A DNA stretch of 64,000 bases. It comes from Ricinus communis (lineage: Eukaryota > Streptophyta > Magnoliopsida > Malpighiales > Euphorbiaceae). The position numbers and the translations under genes were made by a program. Under the pieces are notes generated by a model, which saw only the letters and a list, made by a program, of their open reading frames with translations, had not been told where the DNA came from and did no database searches. Shown piece by piece: positions 25,024 through 38,138 of the stretch. The stretch spans positions 6,427,213 to 6,491,212 of the forward strand of contig NC_063264.1 in assembly GCF_019578655.1 (NCBI RefSeq), in the 5' to 3' direction. Each line of letters starts with the position of its first letter. Position 1 is the stretch's first letter.

Positions 25024-26394
25024 AGTTTCAAGAGAGCCTCCAGAAATGTTAGTTTGGGGTAAATAGGCTTTCAAACATACTTCATATTCATATATATATG
25101 TATATCTATAATTTTGTCTTTTTCTTTTTCTTTTTCCTTTCCTTTTTTATGTGTCATTCAATAGAAAGCCAGAGAGCAAATTAATAACCTCAATGACAAA
25201 AGCACTAACAGTAATTAATGTCGAGTTTTCTTTCACAAACTATTGATTGATTGTTTTGAATGGAGCTGATACATTTTGACACTAGTGAAATATTTTTGTC
25301 GCTTTTTAGTAACAAGGAAAGACGATTTCAACTTGATTCCCGTTTCATCCTCTCTCGCATGTTAATCAACAGCTGACAGGGAGATCTTATGCAAGTTTGA
25401 TAAAAGTCCTCGAGTGACTTTACAAAACGTATTGTTTCCCTGTACAGTGGCATGCATCTGAGTAGCTAGTGCCATTGTTTTAGGCTAACCTAGATTATTT
25501 TTGGGATTTCAAATAATGTTTTCTGTTGGAGCTCTTGTGGTTCAACTGAAAACTTACTTTCTCTTTTGAGCCAACGAACTGCCTTCCAGCTATTTAAAGT
25601 TGCTCATTCCTCAGCAGACTGTTCGACATTAAAAGCTATCTCTTGAATGTGAATCGTTAACATCTGGCAAGACATTTTAGGATTTAAGTGAACAGACAAA
25701 TCAAACTAGAGAAACCAGAGATTTCAGAATTTGGGAAGACATGGAGATTAGATGGGGCCTCTTCTTTTGACCACTGTTTAAGAACATGTTTATCCAAATA
25801 TTTTGGCAAAAGGTAATTTTAAGTTTTTTAAATTTTTTATTTTTATTTTATTTCATTAAGCTCTTATATTCTTATTTTTACTTGTATTGAGAATTTAACG
25901 GTCCTTGATCAAAATATAAAAAAGAAGTGCACGAGCTCAGTAGAATAAATAAAAATCTCATAAAATATAAATATTTTTTTTTAATAAAATCAAAAATAAA
26001 AATACAATGACTCCATAAAACAAACAAAAGTCTCATGAAACATGTATTAAAAAAGTTCTTAATAAAATAAAAATAAAAATATAAAGGCTCAATAAAGTAA
26101 ATTAAAATTTTAAGCCCTCAATAAAATAAAACAGAAAAATTCAGAAATTTAATAATCAGTTTTGCCAAATATCTTTTGTTGACAGATTGCAAACTTACGG
26201 GCAGGTTTGACACATAGGCTCCATGATTCCAAGATGAAATTAAGGCAAATTGACAAAGGCATTGTCACTACATCAACACTTTTTTCTGCAATAGTAGGCC
26301 TTTCAATCAATTTGCAAGATCTAAGAAAAGAAACATCACATAAACTAATATTATTTGCATCAAATGGTTCTTGTACCTATAATTATCAAGCATG
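25024..26394. other. intergenic DNA between P450 and SPO11-1
   Basis: The convergent 3' ends of two genes. A short AT microsatellite and CTTTTT tract near 25090-25150 probably belong to the P450 3' UTR. From about 25800 to 26170 it becomes an A/T-rich repeat-like stretch of AATAAAAATAAAA words ending CAGTTTTGCCAAAT, similar in style to parts of 1060-1240 and 35600-35880. No gene seen. Confidence 0.5.
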
Positions 26395-29300
26395 TTAAAT
26401 GTGAAGTCCACCTTGAATCTTAGATGGTATATACAGCTCTGACAAGAAGGAAAGTGAGTGCACAGACAATGCTTCAATCTCAAATTTCACTCCTCTTTGA
26501 AGCATCGATTCCAGTTCCAGCCTTTCATGGAATAAATAATACCACTTCATTATGTAGCTGGAAAAGGAACAGAAATCCTAAGATGTCACGGAATAATACC
26601 TCCATTCTGGTGCTTCCCTTTGCAGGTAGCATCTGAGTAACATGGTTTCAGTTCTCCTCCTATCTGACAAGAAAAGCAGCAATCCAAGCTAGATCAATGC
26701 TGATGAGAAACAAGCAAGCCCATTTTATGCTGAAAAGAAAACAAATTCCCCTACCCTCATCCGTCAAAGGAAGCAGACAATGTTGAGGAAGGCCATATTT
26801 CTCAAGATCGGAGGGAAAAGCTCCAAGCCAGCGTATCTCAGGGACCCGCAGAAATTTAGCATCATAGGCCATTAGCTAAAGCATAGGTAAAGAAAAATGA
26901 ATCAATTCACAATGGAGGACATGGGCAATCAATTTTTTAGCAGCTAGTATACTGTTATTTGGCTGACTTGGACCTGCAAATAAAACCAAAATCTTGCGTA
27001 ATAAGTAATTGAGAATCTGACCATAGAACCAAATCGGTAGGTAGTCAGGATATCAAAGCCATATGGATCACAATCAACCAAACAATAGACAGGCAAGCCC
27101 AACTTCTCAAGGAGGAGTCGCAGAAACCTGGTTAGTCATTTCCAAAAAAGAAAATAAAAAAGACAACACGACATAAGAGTAGTGTGTGCAGTCCACATAA
27201 ATACGATCACCATGTTTCTTCAAGCATGGAAAGGCTACCTTCTTGTAGGAATATCCGGATAGCCTCTTCCCTACAAAGTTACACAAAAATAACTCACTCT
27301 AGTATGAACTTTAGAATGCATATAGAAAGAGAACTTGAAATCAAGGACATAAATTTGAATTTAGTTGAAATGTATGTGAAGATTCAGACTTAAAAAGGAT
27401 AAAAAGAAAGATGGTGCATTTAAACTCACACAAGTCTTCTTCAACATTAAAAATATTATTTACATTTCTGGATGTGCCTAACCAAAGAAAATCTATACAC
27501 TCAGATAACAATTAAGTGAAACAAACTACCATATTCGTGAATATAATTTCTGAATGCAATGGAGCAAAGAAAATCTAAGCATTCTATTTAAGTAAATTAG
27601 ACATATCTATCCAAATGGACTTGGAGAAAATGAACGCTTACAGTGATGACAATGCAGCGGTGTGCATTGCAGAACCAGTCATTTGCTAACCGTTGGAACA
27701 CTGCTTCCAAGGGGTTCACAGTAACATTTCAGCCAGGTAAAATCAATATGAATATAGAATTTCTTGTTTCTCTTTTGAGAAAAGAACATCGTGGATGCGA
27801 AGCTTCACCTGATTCCTTCTCCACAACCAGTATGTATTTTGCAACACTAACAATATCTATACACAAAAATTAGGGGAAACTACTAAGCAATAACCTACTC
27901 ATCAGGCATCCAATGCATTGAGCAAATTCAGAATTACCATTTTTAAGGGAAATTTTGAACCCCATTCTTAAACGTTTTAGAGCCTTTGACCAAAAAAGAG
28001 AAATGAAGAAAAATCTCAGGAAGCAAATAATCCAAATGCATGAGATTTTTTGTTTCCGATAAAATGATAACAAGCAAATTTTAGATTAGTTAAAAGTTTA
28101 AGTATCCCAAAACTTCTATCCTCCATCCATGCATAGTTAAGCTTATCAGTAGCAATTGCCTAATTGATGGTTCAGATACCTTTGACTTCCTCAACATGAA
28201 TGGGAATGGGATGCACCTGAAAACAGATCAGATATACAGTCATATTCAAAATGTGAAGCAACTATTGGAATGCATTTTCATCCATTCTTACATTGTTGGG
28301 ACTGTTTATGCAATCAAATTTCCTTCCAGCTTCCAGAAAACGCAGCCAGCCCATCACCAACCTATAGAACAAGCATAAAAAAAAATGAAATCATTCATAC
28401 AAGATGTATAAGTTTGATCTAAAACCAGATCCTTGATCATAAATCAAACATCAGAAAGGAATGCAGGGAGAAAATAGTAATCAATTTATGCTGGCCACTC
28501 AATATCATTAAGAAAACCCAAATAAATGAAATTTCTAGTCAACATTGTAAAGAATATCTCTAGTCCCTTGAATTAGCTAACGACACCAGCAGAGAATATA
28601 TATCTTTTACCTTATAGTTGTTTAATCAATGTTGTTAATTTTTTCCAGACCCAATTTGGTTCAAGCTTCCAATGCTATTATACCATGTTAGGATCTAGTT
28701 ACGGGCTTAAGCAATTCCATCAACCTTGAAACAAATAATTGCTTTGAACAATCAAACACAAAGGGAAATCAAATCAGAAAGTACTAGTCACTCATCACTA
28801 AATTCTAAGCTGGTGAGAAAAAGTTGAATGCTCTTCATATCCTCCAAGAGCTGAGAGTGATTAGAAGTACCTACCCAGTTCCAACAGACACCTGTCCAAA
28901 AAAGTGAACAAACAGTAAATCGTGGAACACCAAAAATTTCTGGACAACTTCCATCTAACCTTTATGAAATAAATTTTAATCACGTTCCCACATTGACTAG
29001 TTAGAAGACTAGAATTCACTAGATCCATAACTTTAGCAAGATTTTATTGAACAGGGTGAGTAATGAGTGATGAGTCACACTTCTTTAACAGTATGTTTAC
29101 ATGATCGATGTGCACTATTTACTGGTTTGAGTCGATGAATCAAATATAGCCTGTTAAGCAACTGAAAAGAAATAGGCTCTTACAACAGTCAATATTAACT
29201 CTTTTTGTACCCTAAAAATTCTCGAATCTCCATCTCTGTCGTAATTAACAATGTTGATTACCTTGCCGTGAGTCGGCAAGAGACGCCATATTCGAAACAC

Positions 29301-30202
29301 CAACCGCCTCATAGTAAACAATCCTTTAACCAAAGTAAATAAATGAAGAATTAATACAATAATGAAAATACGAACCACATTTAGGTTGTGACGACTGCAT
29401 TGAAGAATGATGCATATGTCATTGATTGCCTGGTCTACAACTGACTGATCTGCATTGCCGAAACAACCAAGAGAGCCATTATATCTTGATACAAAATTTC
29501 AAAAGTTCAAAATTAATATGCAATTCTATAACCTACATCAATAAATTTACATTTGATTATAATGATATTCACCTGAAAAAACAGAAGGATGCATATAATA
29601 TATATCTCTTTTAGATCCATGTTTATTCTCTTGCAACAGTTGCTGAACAATGACTAATACTCTTAACATTACATCTGAAGAATATAACAAAAACATTAAA
29701 AATGGAAAATCACTAAACTGAATTTGCATCAATTAAAAACAGTCGAAGAATTCACCTATTCGACGAGCATTACATTCTTTCTTTAAAGTGAGAATTTCTT
29801 GTCCTTTTGGCAAATCAGAGATGCAAAAACTGTATTGTAGAAAAAATTGAAAAACAAAAAAAACTAATTACACATTCTTTTAAAACCCAAAAAGAATAAA
29901 TAGATAAAAATCTTGCAAAGAAACAAAATAGAAACCAATTAGCTTCTGGATTTGTGCAGTAATTTCTGAATTTATCGATAAAAATGGCGGGAGATTTTCC
30001 CACGCTTACATCTCTCACCAACGATTTAGTGAAATCTGCAACTAAACATGAAATTATTGTTTTATTAAAATGATTTCCTTTTTTTATTTAGAATTAAAAA
30101 AATCTGAAACGGAAACTGTTTTTTGGTATCAATCTGGTGACCTTTGATTTTTTGAAGTAAATAATCACTGTGCGTTTTTGAAGTCAGTCGATTTCCCTCC
30201 AT
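26395..30202 (-). CDS. SPO11-1: meiotic recombination protein SPO11-1
   Basis: A topoisomerase VI A-type protein that makes the double-strand breaks starting meiotic recombination. Fifteen exons in coding order: 30202-30142, 30035-29936, 29829-29756, 29674-29573, 29449-29376, 28891-28875, 28361-28292, 28216-28180, 27856-27809, 27700-27642, 27270-27239, 27127-27022, 26875-26755, 26663-26600, 26521-26395. All junctions are GT-AG and in phase, giving 363 aa, almost the size I remember for the Arabidopsis protein. The winged-helix catalytic region has KRDIYYMHP with the tyrosine pair at 104-105. The Toprim part has Glu191 in VVEKES and DCDPYGF (243-249). WLGAFPSD and CLLPLT near 276-297 mark SPO11-1 rather than SPO11-2 or TOP6A. 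Exon 6 is only 17 nt. No key residue is lost. The extreme C-terminus (after YIPSKIQ) is less certain. Confidence 0.93.
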
Positions 30203-33200
30203 TTCTTTCTCTATTTCTGATTTCTGATTTCTGATTTGCGTTTTCCAAGGAAAGCAGATACTGTTTGTTGGTTGCTGGTATATATATATTAGTTTCAGGT
30301 CGGGTTCGGGTTGAACCTGGGAGCTTAAGTAGAGTACTTGAGCTTCCCGGATCAGGTTTAGATGTATCCATTTCTTTTTACCGGTTACTTAAGTTTTAAG
30401 GTCGGGTTTATGTAAGAATTTTTATAGGACTGATAATATTCAATTGATTAATAAATAATTTAAATATTTATTACTGAAAAGTTGTACTGCATTTTTATTT
30501 GGTACATTTAGTTGTAAAAAAGCAAAAAAATAACAATGTACATTACTGCCCACACTAAAAGGTTTTATCTTAATGTTTTTTCTAGAAAAATCTAAATAGT
30601 TAGGCCTTCTAACGTGTACTCTAATTAAAGTGTTTATAATATTATAATAAAAATAAAATAAAAATAATAAAATTGAAAAAGATGTTTTAATATTATATAA
30701 TGTATGATTTACTAATATAAAATCTATTTTATTGGTTATAATTAATATAAAATAATTTTAATTATATAAAATGTTAAATTAATTTTTATTCCATTTAAAA
30801 CATCTAAATTTTGTACATTGCAACCAAACATTATATAATACATAAAATCTATTTACAAATTTAAGTTATCAGACTGACAATCTTATTTTAATGCTGAAAA
30901 ATTTACTTTTAAAGACAATTTGAAATTTGCTAAGATTGACTATGATATATTCTCCTTATTATTATTATTATTCTTCTCGGTGATGAGAATGGCATTATTA
31001 TTGATAACCCTTTAATGTAGTTTGATACTGTTTTTTATAAATAAATTAGTTTAATTGGTATTATAATCTTAACAAAATATAAAGCATTATATAAAATTAT
31101 AAACCCAAGCGTATGAAATACATAACATATTTTATCAGGCATTTCTTATTAAATATAGGAATAAATAATTCTAAATTCAAATAAAACATGGATTCCAAGT
31201 GTTCTTAATATCTGTTAATTGCTATTCTCATATGCAAATCATTCTTTCCCATTTGCATGGTAAACCACTTAAATCTTATAGAAAAATTGGAAAATCCCAC
31301 ATATGATTAGAATTAAAAGAGAAGAAAATGATGAAAAAAAAAGTGATATTTATTTAAAAATTATAGTAATTATTTTATTACATATTAAATTATAAAATAT
31401 ATTTTACTTGCATGCAAGAAATTAGTAAATATATTATACCATGTAAGCTATCGGGTGTTTATGTTTTAAATAAAGTGTTTAATAGCTCAAAATCAAAATA
31501 AAGATTTATGAAGTTAAATGTACTTAGGCGAAAGTAGTATTAAGATGAGTGACTTTTTATGAAGTTATCGTGTTGCATCCTTTAATTTTTTATTAATAAT
31601 TTATTTTAAACTTGTGTGACTCATTCTTTTATACTTTTAGGAGATGCGAGATAACGATGGGCGTTCAAATCTGAAAAGACACCGGATAGGACGGCGGCGA
31701 AAAATAACAGTCAAATAACATATAAACTATTAGGTGTTTATATTTTAAATAAAATGTTTAATAGCTCAAAATTAAAATAAAGAAGTTTGTCCAGCCATTT
31801 TAGCAAAATATATGGAGCTACTTATTTCTTACCGTTTACTTTCTTAAAAAATTTCTTTTGCAGCGTATCATATAAACGTACCAACATTTTTTATTTTTTA
31901 TTTTTTTATTTTTTTAATTGTATCTTAATTATTTACAAGAAGCCAAGTATTTTATTACCTATATTTATATTTAATTAAATATGTGGATGCATGTCAATTT
32001 CACTTGAAAAATCATTAATATACAAATATTGTTAACTAAAGCATGATTCTAAATCAGCATTGAAGAGAACGAAGTCCGAACTAAGTAAACTGCTATTTCA
32101 TATTTATGATCAAAGTTACCTCTGAGACACAATTCCCTCCTTCTACTTTTAAAGGACATTCTAAAATAATGAATCCCATTTTCAGACAGAGCATCCGAAA
32201 CAAGTTCCCACCCCATCAATCAGAACTCGCTAGTGAGTGAGCACCCACTAATCTTGTAGAATATTCTCAAGATTTTTGCTGATCAAACGTTAACAATCCT
32301 TGAGAAATTAATGCAATTCTGCTTCTTCTGGTAATCTTTTTCTCTCCCTGCAACTTTCTTGATTTGCCTTGTAAATGAATGTATTGAGTCTTGTTATGCG
32401 AAGTTTCCAAGATTAAGTCCGGTATCCGTAGGAAACCCCCTGGTTCTTCTTTTGTAGATCTTTTGGCTCAAAAATTTGTTTTCTTTTTTTCTCGAAGGAA
32501 CCAATCCAGTTAGCAATTTGGATGAAAACCCATGTTGTCTTCTTCTTTTCTTTTTTCTTTTTAAATTTTCTTTCATGATTTTCATCTGTATCATTTACAA
32601 ATAATCGGACATAGACAGTAAAACTAAAGTGCATATTGTCCAAAGAATTTGACTTTTTACTGGCATTGGATTGGCATAGGAAACTTCTCTGACCACATGT
32701 TTACAATACCGTCTGGGTGGATTACTGATTATAGGCCAAAAACAGAAAATAACATAATTCAGTTTCTTTTTTGAGAAGGAGCTAAGATATAAAGGACAAT
32801 TTTGCCAATAGGGTTTGTTACAGGGAGGAATTTGCAAAGAAATTTCCCTACTGAATAGCAATTTAAATTGGATCCAAACCTGCATTCACGAGCAGTTACT
32901 TGTAAATCACTCTGGGAGTTCAAGTGCAGTAGAGTGGAGTATTCTTGGTACTAGTTAGTGAGTATTTTTAACCTATTCTGCACTTAATTTCACACAGAGG
33001 TTTTTCCTCCTTCGTTGTTCTTATTTTTTTAATGCTGTGAGTTTGTTCATTCTTTTCATAATTTGCTTTGGTATAATCATGATTCATGATAGTAATACTT
33101 TTCCATTGTTTTTTATTGTTACCAAATGTGAATGTTACAATAGAAGTAAATGATAACTTGTAGGATATTGAATTTGCTCGAGTTGCAATCTATTAGAATT

Positions 33201-33715
33201 CCAAACATGGATTAGTTCACTGGCATTTTTTTTACTCAGTTTGCCCTTTAAATCTTTGAACTCAAAGTTGTACAAAGATGTGTACAGTGATTATCAGAGA
33301 ATTAATTGGGTGCCAGAGTAAGCAAGCATAGAAATACTGAAAACATTAAATGTCTCGTGTAAGAATAACATGACTTTGATGGAAAAGTTTGGAAATTCTT
33401 CATGCTTCAGTTCATCGTTTCATTTGTGGTCTTGAATTGCTGAAGGTATTTGCTTGCAAATTATCCTTACAACAACCTTTAAATAAAGCACAGAATGCCC
33501 TCTATCTAAAGGATTTATATGTTTATATGACTGTAAATGCTTGCTTTGATGGTGACTATTTATCAAAGAGGCTAAAATTTGTATCTGACCCGCCTAAGGT
33601 AGATGTTGTTGGAATAGTTCCTAACCAATCTGACTTGCATGTTTAGATTATATCTCATTGTATCTGATAATTTACAGGTCTCTTGAGACTCTTCCACTTT
33701 CACTGTACCATCTCA
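30203..33715. other. divergent promoter interval SPO11-1 / TPK
   Basis: It separates two divergently transcribed genes. A TATATATAT tract at about 30280-30290 lies upstream of SPO11-1. AT-rich DNA follows, with a 64-bp direct repeat (31441-31504 and 31720-31783). From about 32150 the text becomes more complex and probably holds the TPK 5' UTR exon(s) and a leader intron ending in TTTACAG at 33677. The exact leader exons cannot be fixed without transcripts. Confidence 0.5.
31441..31783. repeat. 64-bp direct repeats flanking 215 bp
   Basis: 31441-31504 and 31720-31783 align without gaps, with 7 differences by my count, all of them transitions. The segment between them has GC-richer text (GGCGTTCAAATC, GGACGGCGGCG). 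This could be the remains of a very short terminal-repeat element; the class is uncertain. Confidence 0.7.
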
Positions 33716-34876
33716 ATGGCCTCCAATGGTGCAAAACAGCCCTTGCTATCAGGATTATTGGATTCCACTGTTCAATCAAACAGTGCACAAGCTCCCAGCA
33801 AAAGAAGATTTCGCCGGGTTAAAAGTGCTCCTGCGGCAGAGTTTATTCTTTCAGATGTTTGTAGTGATAGAACACTTCAACATCCTGAATCCATTTTCAG
33901 GAAAATTGAGCCGAGTATTAGGAATGTGGCTATTCTCTTGGCTGGCTATTTGGGTGTTGGCACCATGTGCTTCTACATTTTCAGGGATGATATCGAAGGG
34001 ACAAAAACAAACCCAATTCTTGATGCTATGTATTTCAGTGTTGTGACTATGACTACTGTTGGGTATGGGGACTTGGTGCCAAATACTGCCTTTGTGAAGA
34101 TGCTTGCATGCGTGTTTGTCTTCACAGGTGTGGCAATTGTTGGATTAATATTAAGCAAAGCAGCAGACTACCTGGTAGAGAAGCAGGAAATTATGCTTGT
34201 TGAAGCCTTAAACAAGCATAAAAAAATGGGTCAATTAGAAACCATGAAGGATATTGAAACCAACAGAGTGAGATACAAGTGTTACTTGGCCATGGGAATT
34301 CTTTCACTGCTTATGATGGTTGGAACAATATTCCTACTTAATATTGAGAAGATGGACATGATTGACGCTGTCTATTGTGTATGTTCAACTGTCACTACTC
34401 TAGGTTTTGGAGATGAGAGCTTCTCAACTAGAACGGGACGTGCTTTTGGCATAGTATGGATACTGATCAGTACTCTTGGTTTAGGCCAGGTCTTTCTCTA
34501 TGTCGCGGAGGTATTCACTGAAACTAGACAAAGGGCATTAGTGAACTGGGTTCTTACTAGAAAGACTACCAATGAAGATTTGGAGGCGGCTGATATTGAC
34601 AACAATGGAGTTGTTGGGTAAGTATAAGTTTTATTCATATTGATTGTCATGCTGTCTAATACATAAATTGTTTAGTTCTATTACTAATTCTCTTTTTCTT
34701 TTTTCTTTCTAATTGCTGATAGGGCTGCTGAGTTTATCTTGTACAAGCTTAAAGAGATGGGGAAGATTACAGAAGATGATATCTCAATTGTAATGGAAGA
34801 GTTTGAGAAGCTTGATGTTGATGAATCAGGAACCTTATCAGTATCAGACTTGGTGCTTGCTCAATCAAAGAGGTGA
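33716..34876 (+). CDS. TPK1: two-pore K+ channel, TPK1/TPK-type, with EF hands
   Basis: A tandem-pore potassium channel, expected in the vacuolar membrane and gated by cytosolic Ca2+. Exons 33716-34617 and 34723-34876 give 351 aa. In order: a basic N-terminus with RRVKSAP (about 35-41), resembling the phospho-serine 14-3-3 site of TPK1; helix 1; pore 1 with TTVGYGD; helix 2; a cytosolic linker; helix 3; pore 2 with TTLGFGD; helix 4; then two EF hands. The first EF loop (DIDNNGVVGAAE) spans the splice junction; the second is DVDESGTLSVSD. Ca-ligand positions 1, 3, 5 and 12 are filled. The start was chosen at MASNG, after a probable leader intron; the frame is open 33 nt upstream but without ATG. 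Pore 2 has Phe where TPK1 proteins that I remember have Tyr, so it may be a TPK1 or a sister paralogue. Confidence 0.92.
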
Positions 34877-35149
34877 ATTTGATCATCTGAGAACCATTAC
34901 AAGAAGTGCTTTGTCGGCTTGAATGTAAAATTAATGTTCTTCTATTTCAAGTTTGCGTAGTATCTCTATTATTTTATAGGATGTAAACCATGTTCTTCAA
35001 TTGCATGGTTAAGGCTTATGAAAGGTTGGATGTTACCACATGTTCCACATCCAATAAGAGTTTATCTATTGCTTTCTTAATAATAGTATGACTTAGTTTC
35101 TCCAGTTGTTGAATTTAGTAACCAATTTGGGGTGATAAAATAGAATAAT

Positions 35150-35587
35150 TACTCCTTCCTTCAACTTTGATAGCCCTTTTTTTCTTTTTTGTTTATCCAA
35201 AAATATAAGTCATTTTTGTTTTTCTTCTTCTTTTTTAATCCGTCAAAAAATATAGATTACTTTCTCTTTTTAGTTGTTAGTTTAATGATTGAATGTCTTA
35301 AATATCCTCAATCAATTAAATATAAATCTCAATACCTATAATTAATTTTTTAATTATTTGATTTTAAAATTATAATTGCTATATCAGATTTTTGAGTTCA
35401 AATGTAATTTTTTTATTTAAATTTGAAAAGTTATAGATAAATTGGCAAGTGTATTAATATGGTGCATTATATTAAAAAGTTATTAAAAATGTTTTAATAA
35501 AAATATAGTTAAAAGTAATATTAATTAAAAAATGAAATTTTATAGTTCTTGTGTAAATCATCTGTCAAAGTTCAAGGGAGGAAATAT
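35150..35587. mobile_element. Stowaway/mariner-like MITE
   Basis: The left end reads CTCCTTCCTTCAACTTTGATAG after a TA. The right end, on the opposite strand, reads CTCCCTTGAACTTTGACAG. Both resemble the CTCCCTCCGTT-type termini of plant Stowaway MITEs. The interior is AT-rich with no open frame. The termini are imperfect and the exact right edge is uncertain. Confidence 0.55.
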
Positions 35588-36953
35588 ATTGTTGGCAATT
35601 ATTATTAAGGTTTTGAATTTTTTTTAGTTCCATTCTATTAAGCCTTTGAATTTTTATTTTATTTTATTGTGTTATAATATTTTTATTTTTAGTTTTATGA
35701 ACGTATTTTTACACATATTTTATCAGATTTTTATTTATTTTATTAATCTCTTATATTTTTATTTTTTTACTGTAATTAAAAATTATTAAATTCTCAATAA
35801 AAATAAAATAAAAATTAAAAAAACTGAACAAAATAAAACTTAAAAATTCAAGACTTTAATTATACATTTTCCTTGTATTATTCTTTGATTTAGTATATTC
35901 TATTAAATCTCTTAATCAAGTAAAAGAAAAAAGATTGGGCCCTTATTTGAAGTAATTAAATCATGTCCATCAGATCTACCAAGAGCATTTAAAAAAAAAA
36001 AATCAAATAAGGATTGGCCCCACCGAATAAAATAGCACAGATCCACCTCATCTATCATATGCACGGAAAAAGCAAAAACCTCATTGGATATACTGTTAGC
36101 CGTACAACAACGATCATCGTCCATGACTATCATGTCTCCCGTCTGTGGAGCTACTGACCCACAAATTGAAATTTAAACGTTCCTGATTCACTGTCGAGGA
36201 ATATTATTGATTGTCTACGATAGCACGTGAGCAAAACTTCCCATTGACACTGCATTATGTTGACGCGCAAATCCACCGTACAAGTGTCTCAACTCTCAAG
36301 ATCTTGACCCTTTAATTATGTTTTTTCTTTTCTCTTCTTAAACCCAGAATCATATCATAGATAAAAATAATAATATTCTCAGCATCATTGGATCCGACGA
36401 TTAAATATATATTTTATGCATTAAAGCTTTAAGATTTAAAACATTATATTTTTACATAAAATATTTAAAATATATATCATTCATCTAATAATTAGATGTA
36501 ATTTATTAATTCAGAATACCAAATTATTTTTAGAAATAAATAAATAATCAAAAATTTCATTATAGTGTATTTTTTTTAGAAAAAATAATGTAAGTCGGTG
36601 CAAAGGATATTATATGAAATTTTGAGTGAATTTATGTATGGTACAAAAATTTGAGCTCTCGAGAAGCTGGACATGAAACTTTATTTATTTATTACTGATG
36701 GTCCAAAATTTAAGAATGAATAATATTATAAGAACATGAGGTTTTATAACCTAAGAAAGAATATTTAGGCCTAGTGGTTTTATAACCTAAGGTATCTTAC
36801 AATTCATGTTATCATTTGACCTTTTATTTGGAAAGAGAGGAAAATCTTTTAAAAAAATTTATATAAATTTAATATATTTTTATTTTTATATTAAATTAAT
36901 AAATAATCGACATATATTTCATCATTTAAAATAATAAATATTAAAATATAAAA

Positions 36954-36958
<5 letters not shown>

Positions 36959-37021
<63 letters not shown>
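36959..37021. repeat. (AT)n microsatellite, about 31 units
   Basis: An uninterrupted AT run of about 60 bp, the longest in the window. Assembled length may be inexact. Confidence 0.97.
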
Positions 37022-37025
<4 letters not shown>

Positions 37026-37844
37026 CATGCTACTCTTATTATTAGTTGTAATATATACATCAATTTTAAATAAAAATTTCTAAATTTAAAAAAAAATATA
37101 TTCTAATAACCAAAAAGCATATCTTTAACTAGAGTCAGTGATTTGACCACTCTCAAAGTCAATACTTCTGGCATTAAATTAACCTTACAATTAATTTTAT
37201 AAACAAAAACTGTTTAATTTAAACCCTTAATCTGATATCCTATATTAAAAGAAAAAAATCATTTACCATTACAATAGTAGCAATTGCATTAAAAATCACA
37301 TATAAAAGTAAATAATAACCCAGTAAATAACTCATAAAAAATTATTTCAAAATCCAAACAGTCTCAATTTTTACCTGTTAGGATACAAAATCAGACCGCC
37401 TCAATTACGGTAACATAGTCAAAATTATCAACCTTAGGTTCATGAATGTAATGCATTTGCTGATGTTTCAAAAGACAAAAGTACCCCTCAAATCACAAAT
37501 TCAGCAGCAATGTCCTCTGGTGCACAGTATGCCCACTCAGAGGGCAAGAAGCCAGAGTCACCACTCATGACCCATCATCAGTTTAATAAAAAAAAAGTAA
37601 TTTCCGCTACGAAAAAGACATAATAAATGAAAAAATAAAAATAGAAAACAGATAGAGATATGGATCAGTCCAATGATTTATCATCAATAGCTAACAGCTA
37701 ACATAGAAAAAGACTATTACTGCTAATACTACTGCTCTTCCCATAAATTAATGGAGAAAAAGAAAAGAGTTTTCAAGAAAAGGAAACCAAGAAAAGTTAG
37801 AAAAAAGATTACAAGTATGGCACTAAAGAAAGAAGTACCAAGAA

Positions 37845-38138
37845 CTACTCATTCTTGAAATTTTCTACCACTAGTTCATCACCAACAGGTTGGCCAGCAA
37901 CATAATCCAAAAGACCTTCACCAGCTTTATCACCGGAAAGCTCAGTACCCGGTAAAGATGTTTTACCAAAGAAAACAACAGCAGCGAGAAACAAAGCTGT
38001 GGAGAGAAACAGAGGCCAAAAGTATGCCAAGATTGTCATAAAACTCGGTGCTACATAGATTACAGCCCCAAGGATGCATACGGTGAAGGTAAAGATTATG
38101 AGGTACTTGTACTTCATCACCATTTCTTGGATCTCCAT
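37845..38138 (-). CDS. small two-helix membrane protein, unknown function
   Basis: A single-exon gene of 97 aa with ATG at 38138, preceded by a GA-repeat leader. Two hydrophobic helices (about 12-32 and 34-58) form a hairpin joined by a very short turn. They are followed by a hydrophilic acidic tail with LLDYVAGQPVGDELV, a phrase I associate with small conserved plant transmembrane proteins. There is no signal-peptide cleavage site that I trust. Likely an ER, vacuole or plasma-membrane protein. Role unknown. Confidence 0.75.
   Translation of the reverse strand: MEIQEMVMKYKYLIIFTFTVCILGAVIYVAPSFMTILAYFWPLFLSTALFLAAVVFFGKTSLPGTELSGDKAGEGLLDYVAGQPVGDELVVENFKNE

Larger units (their letters stand above)
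34877..37844. other. intergenic DNA with MITE and long AT microsatellite
   Basis: The convergent interval between TPK and the small membrane-protein gene. It contains a Stowaway-like MITE (35150-35587), AT-rich repeat-like text to about 35900, and an (AT)n tract at about 36959. No coding sequence is supported; the minus-strand frame at 35912-36133 shows no family. Confidence 0.5.
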
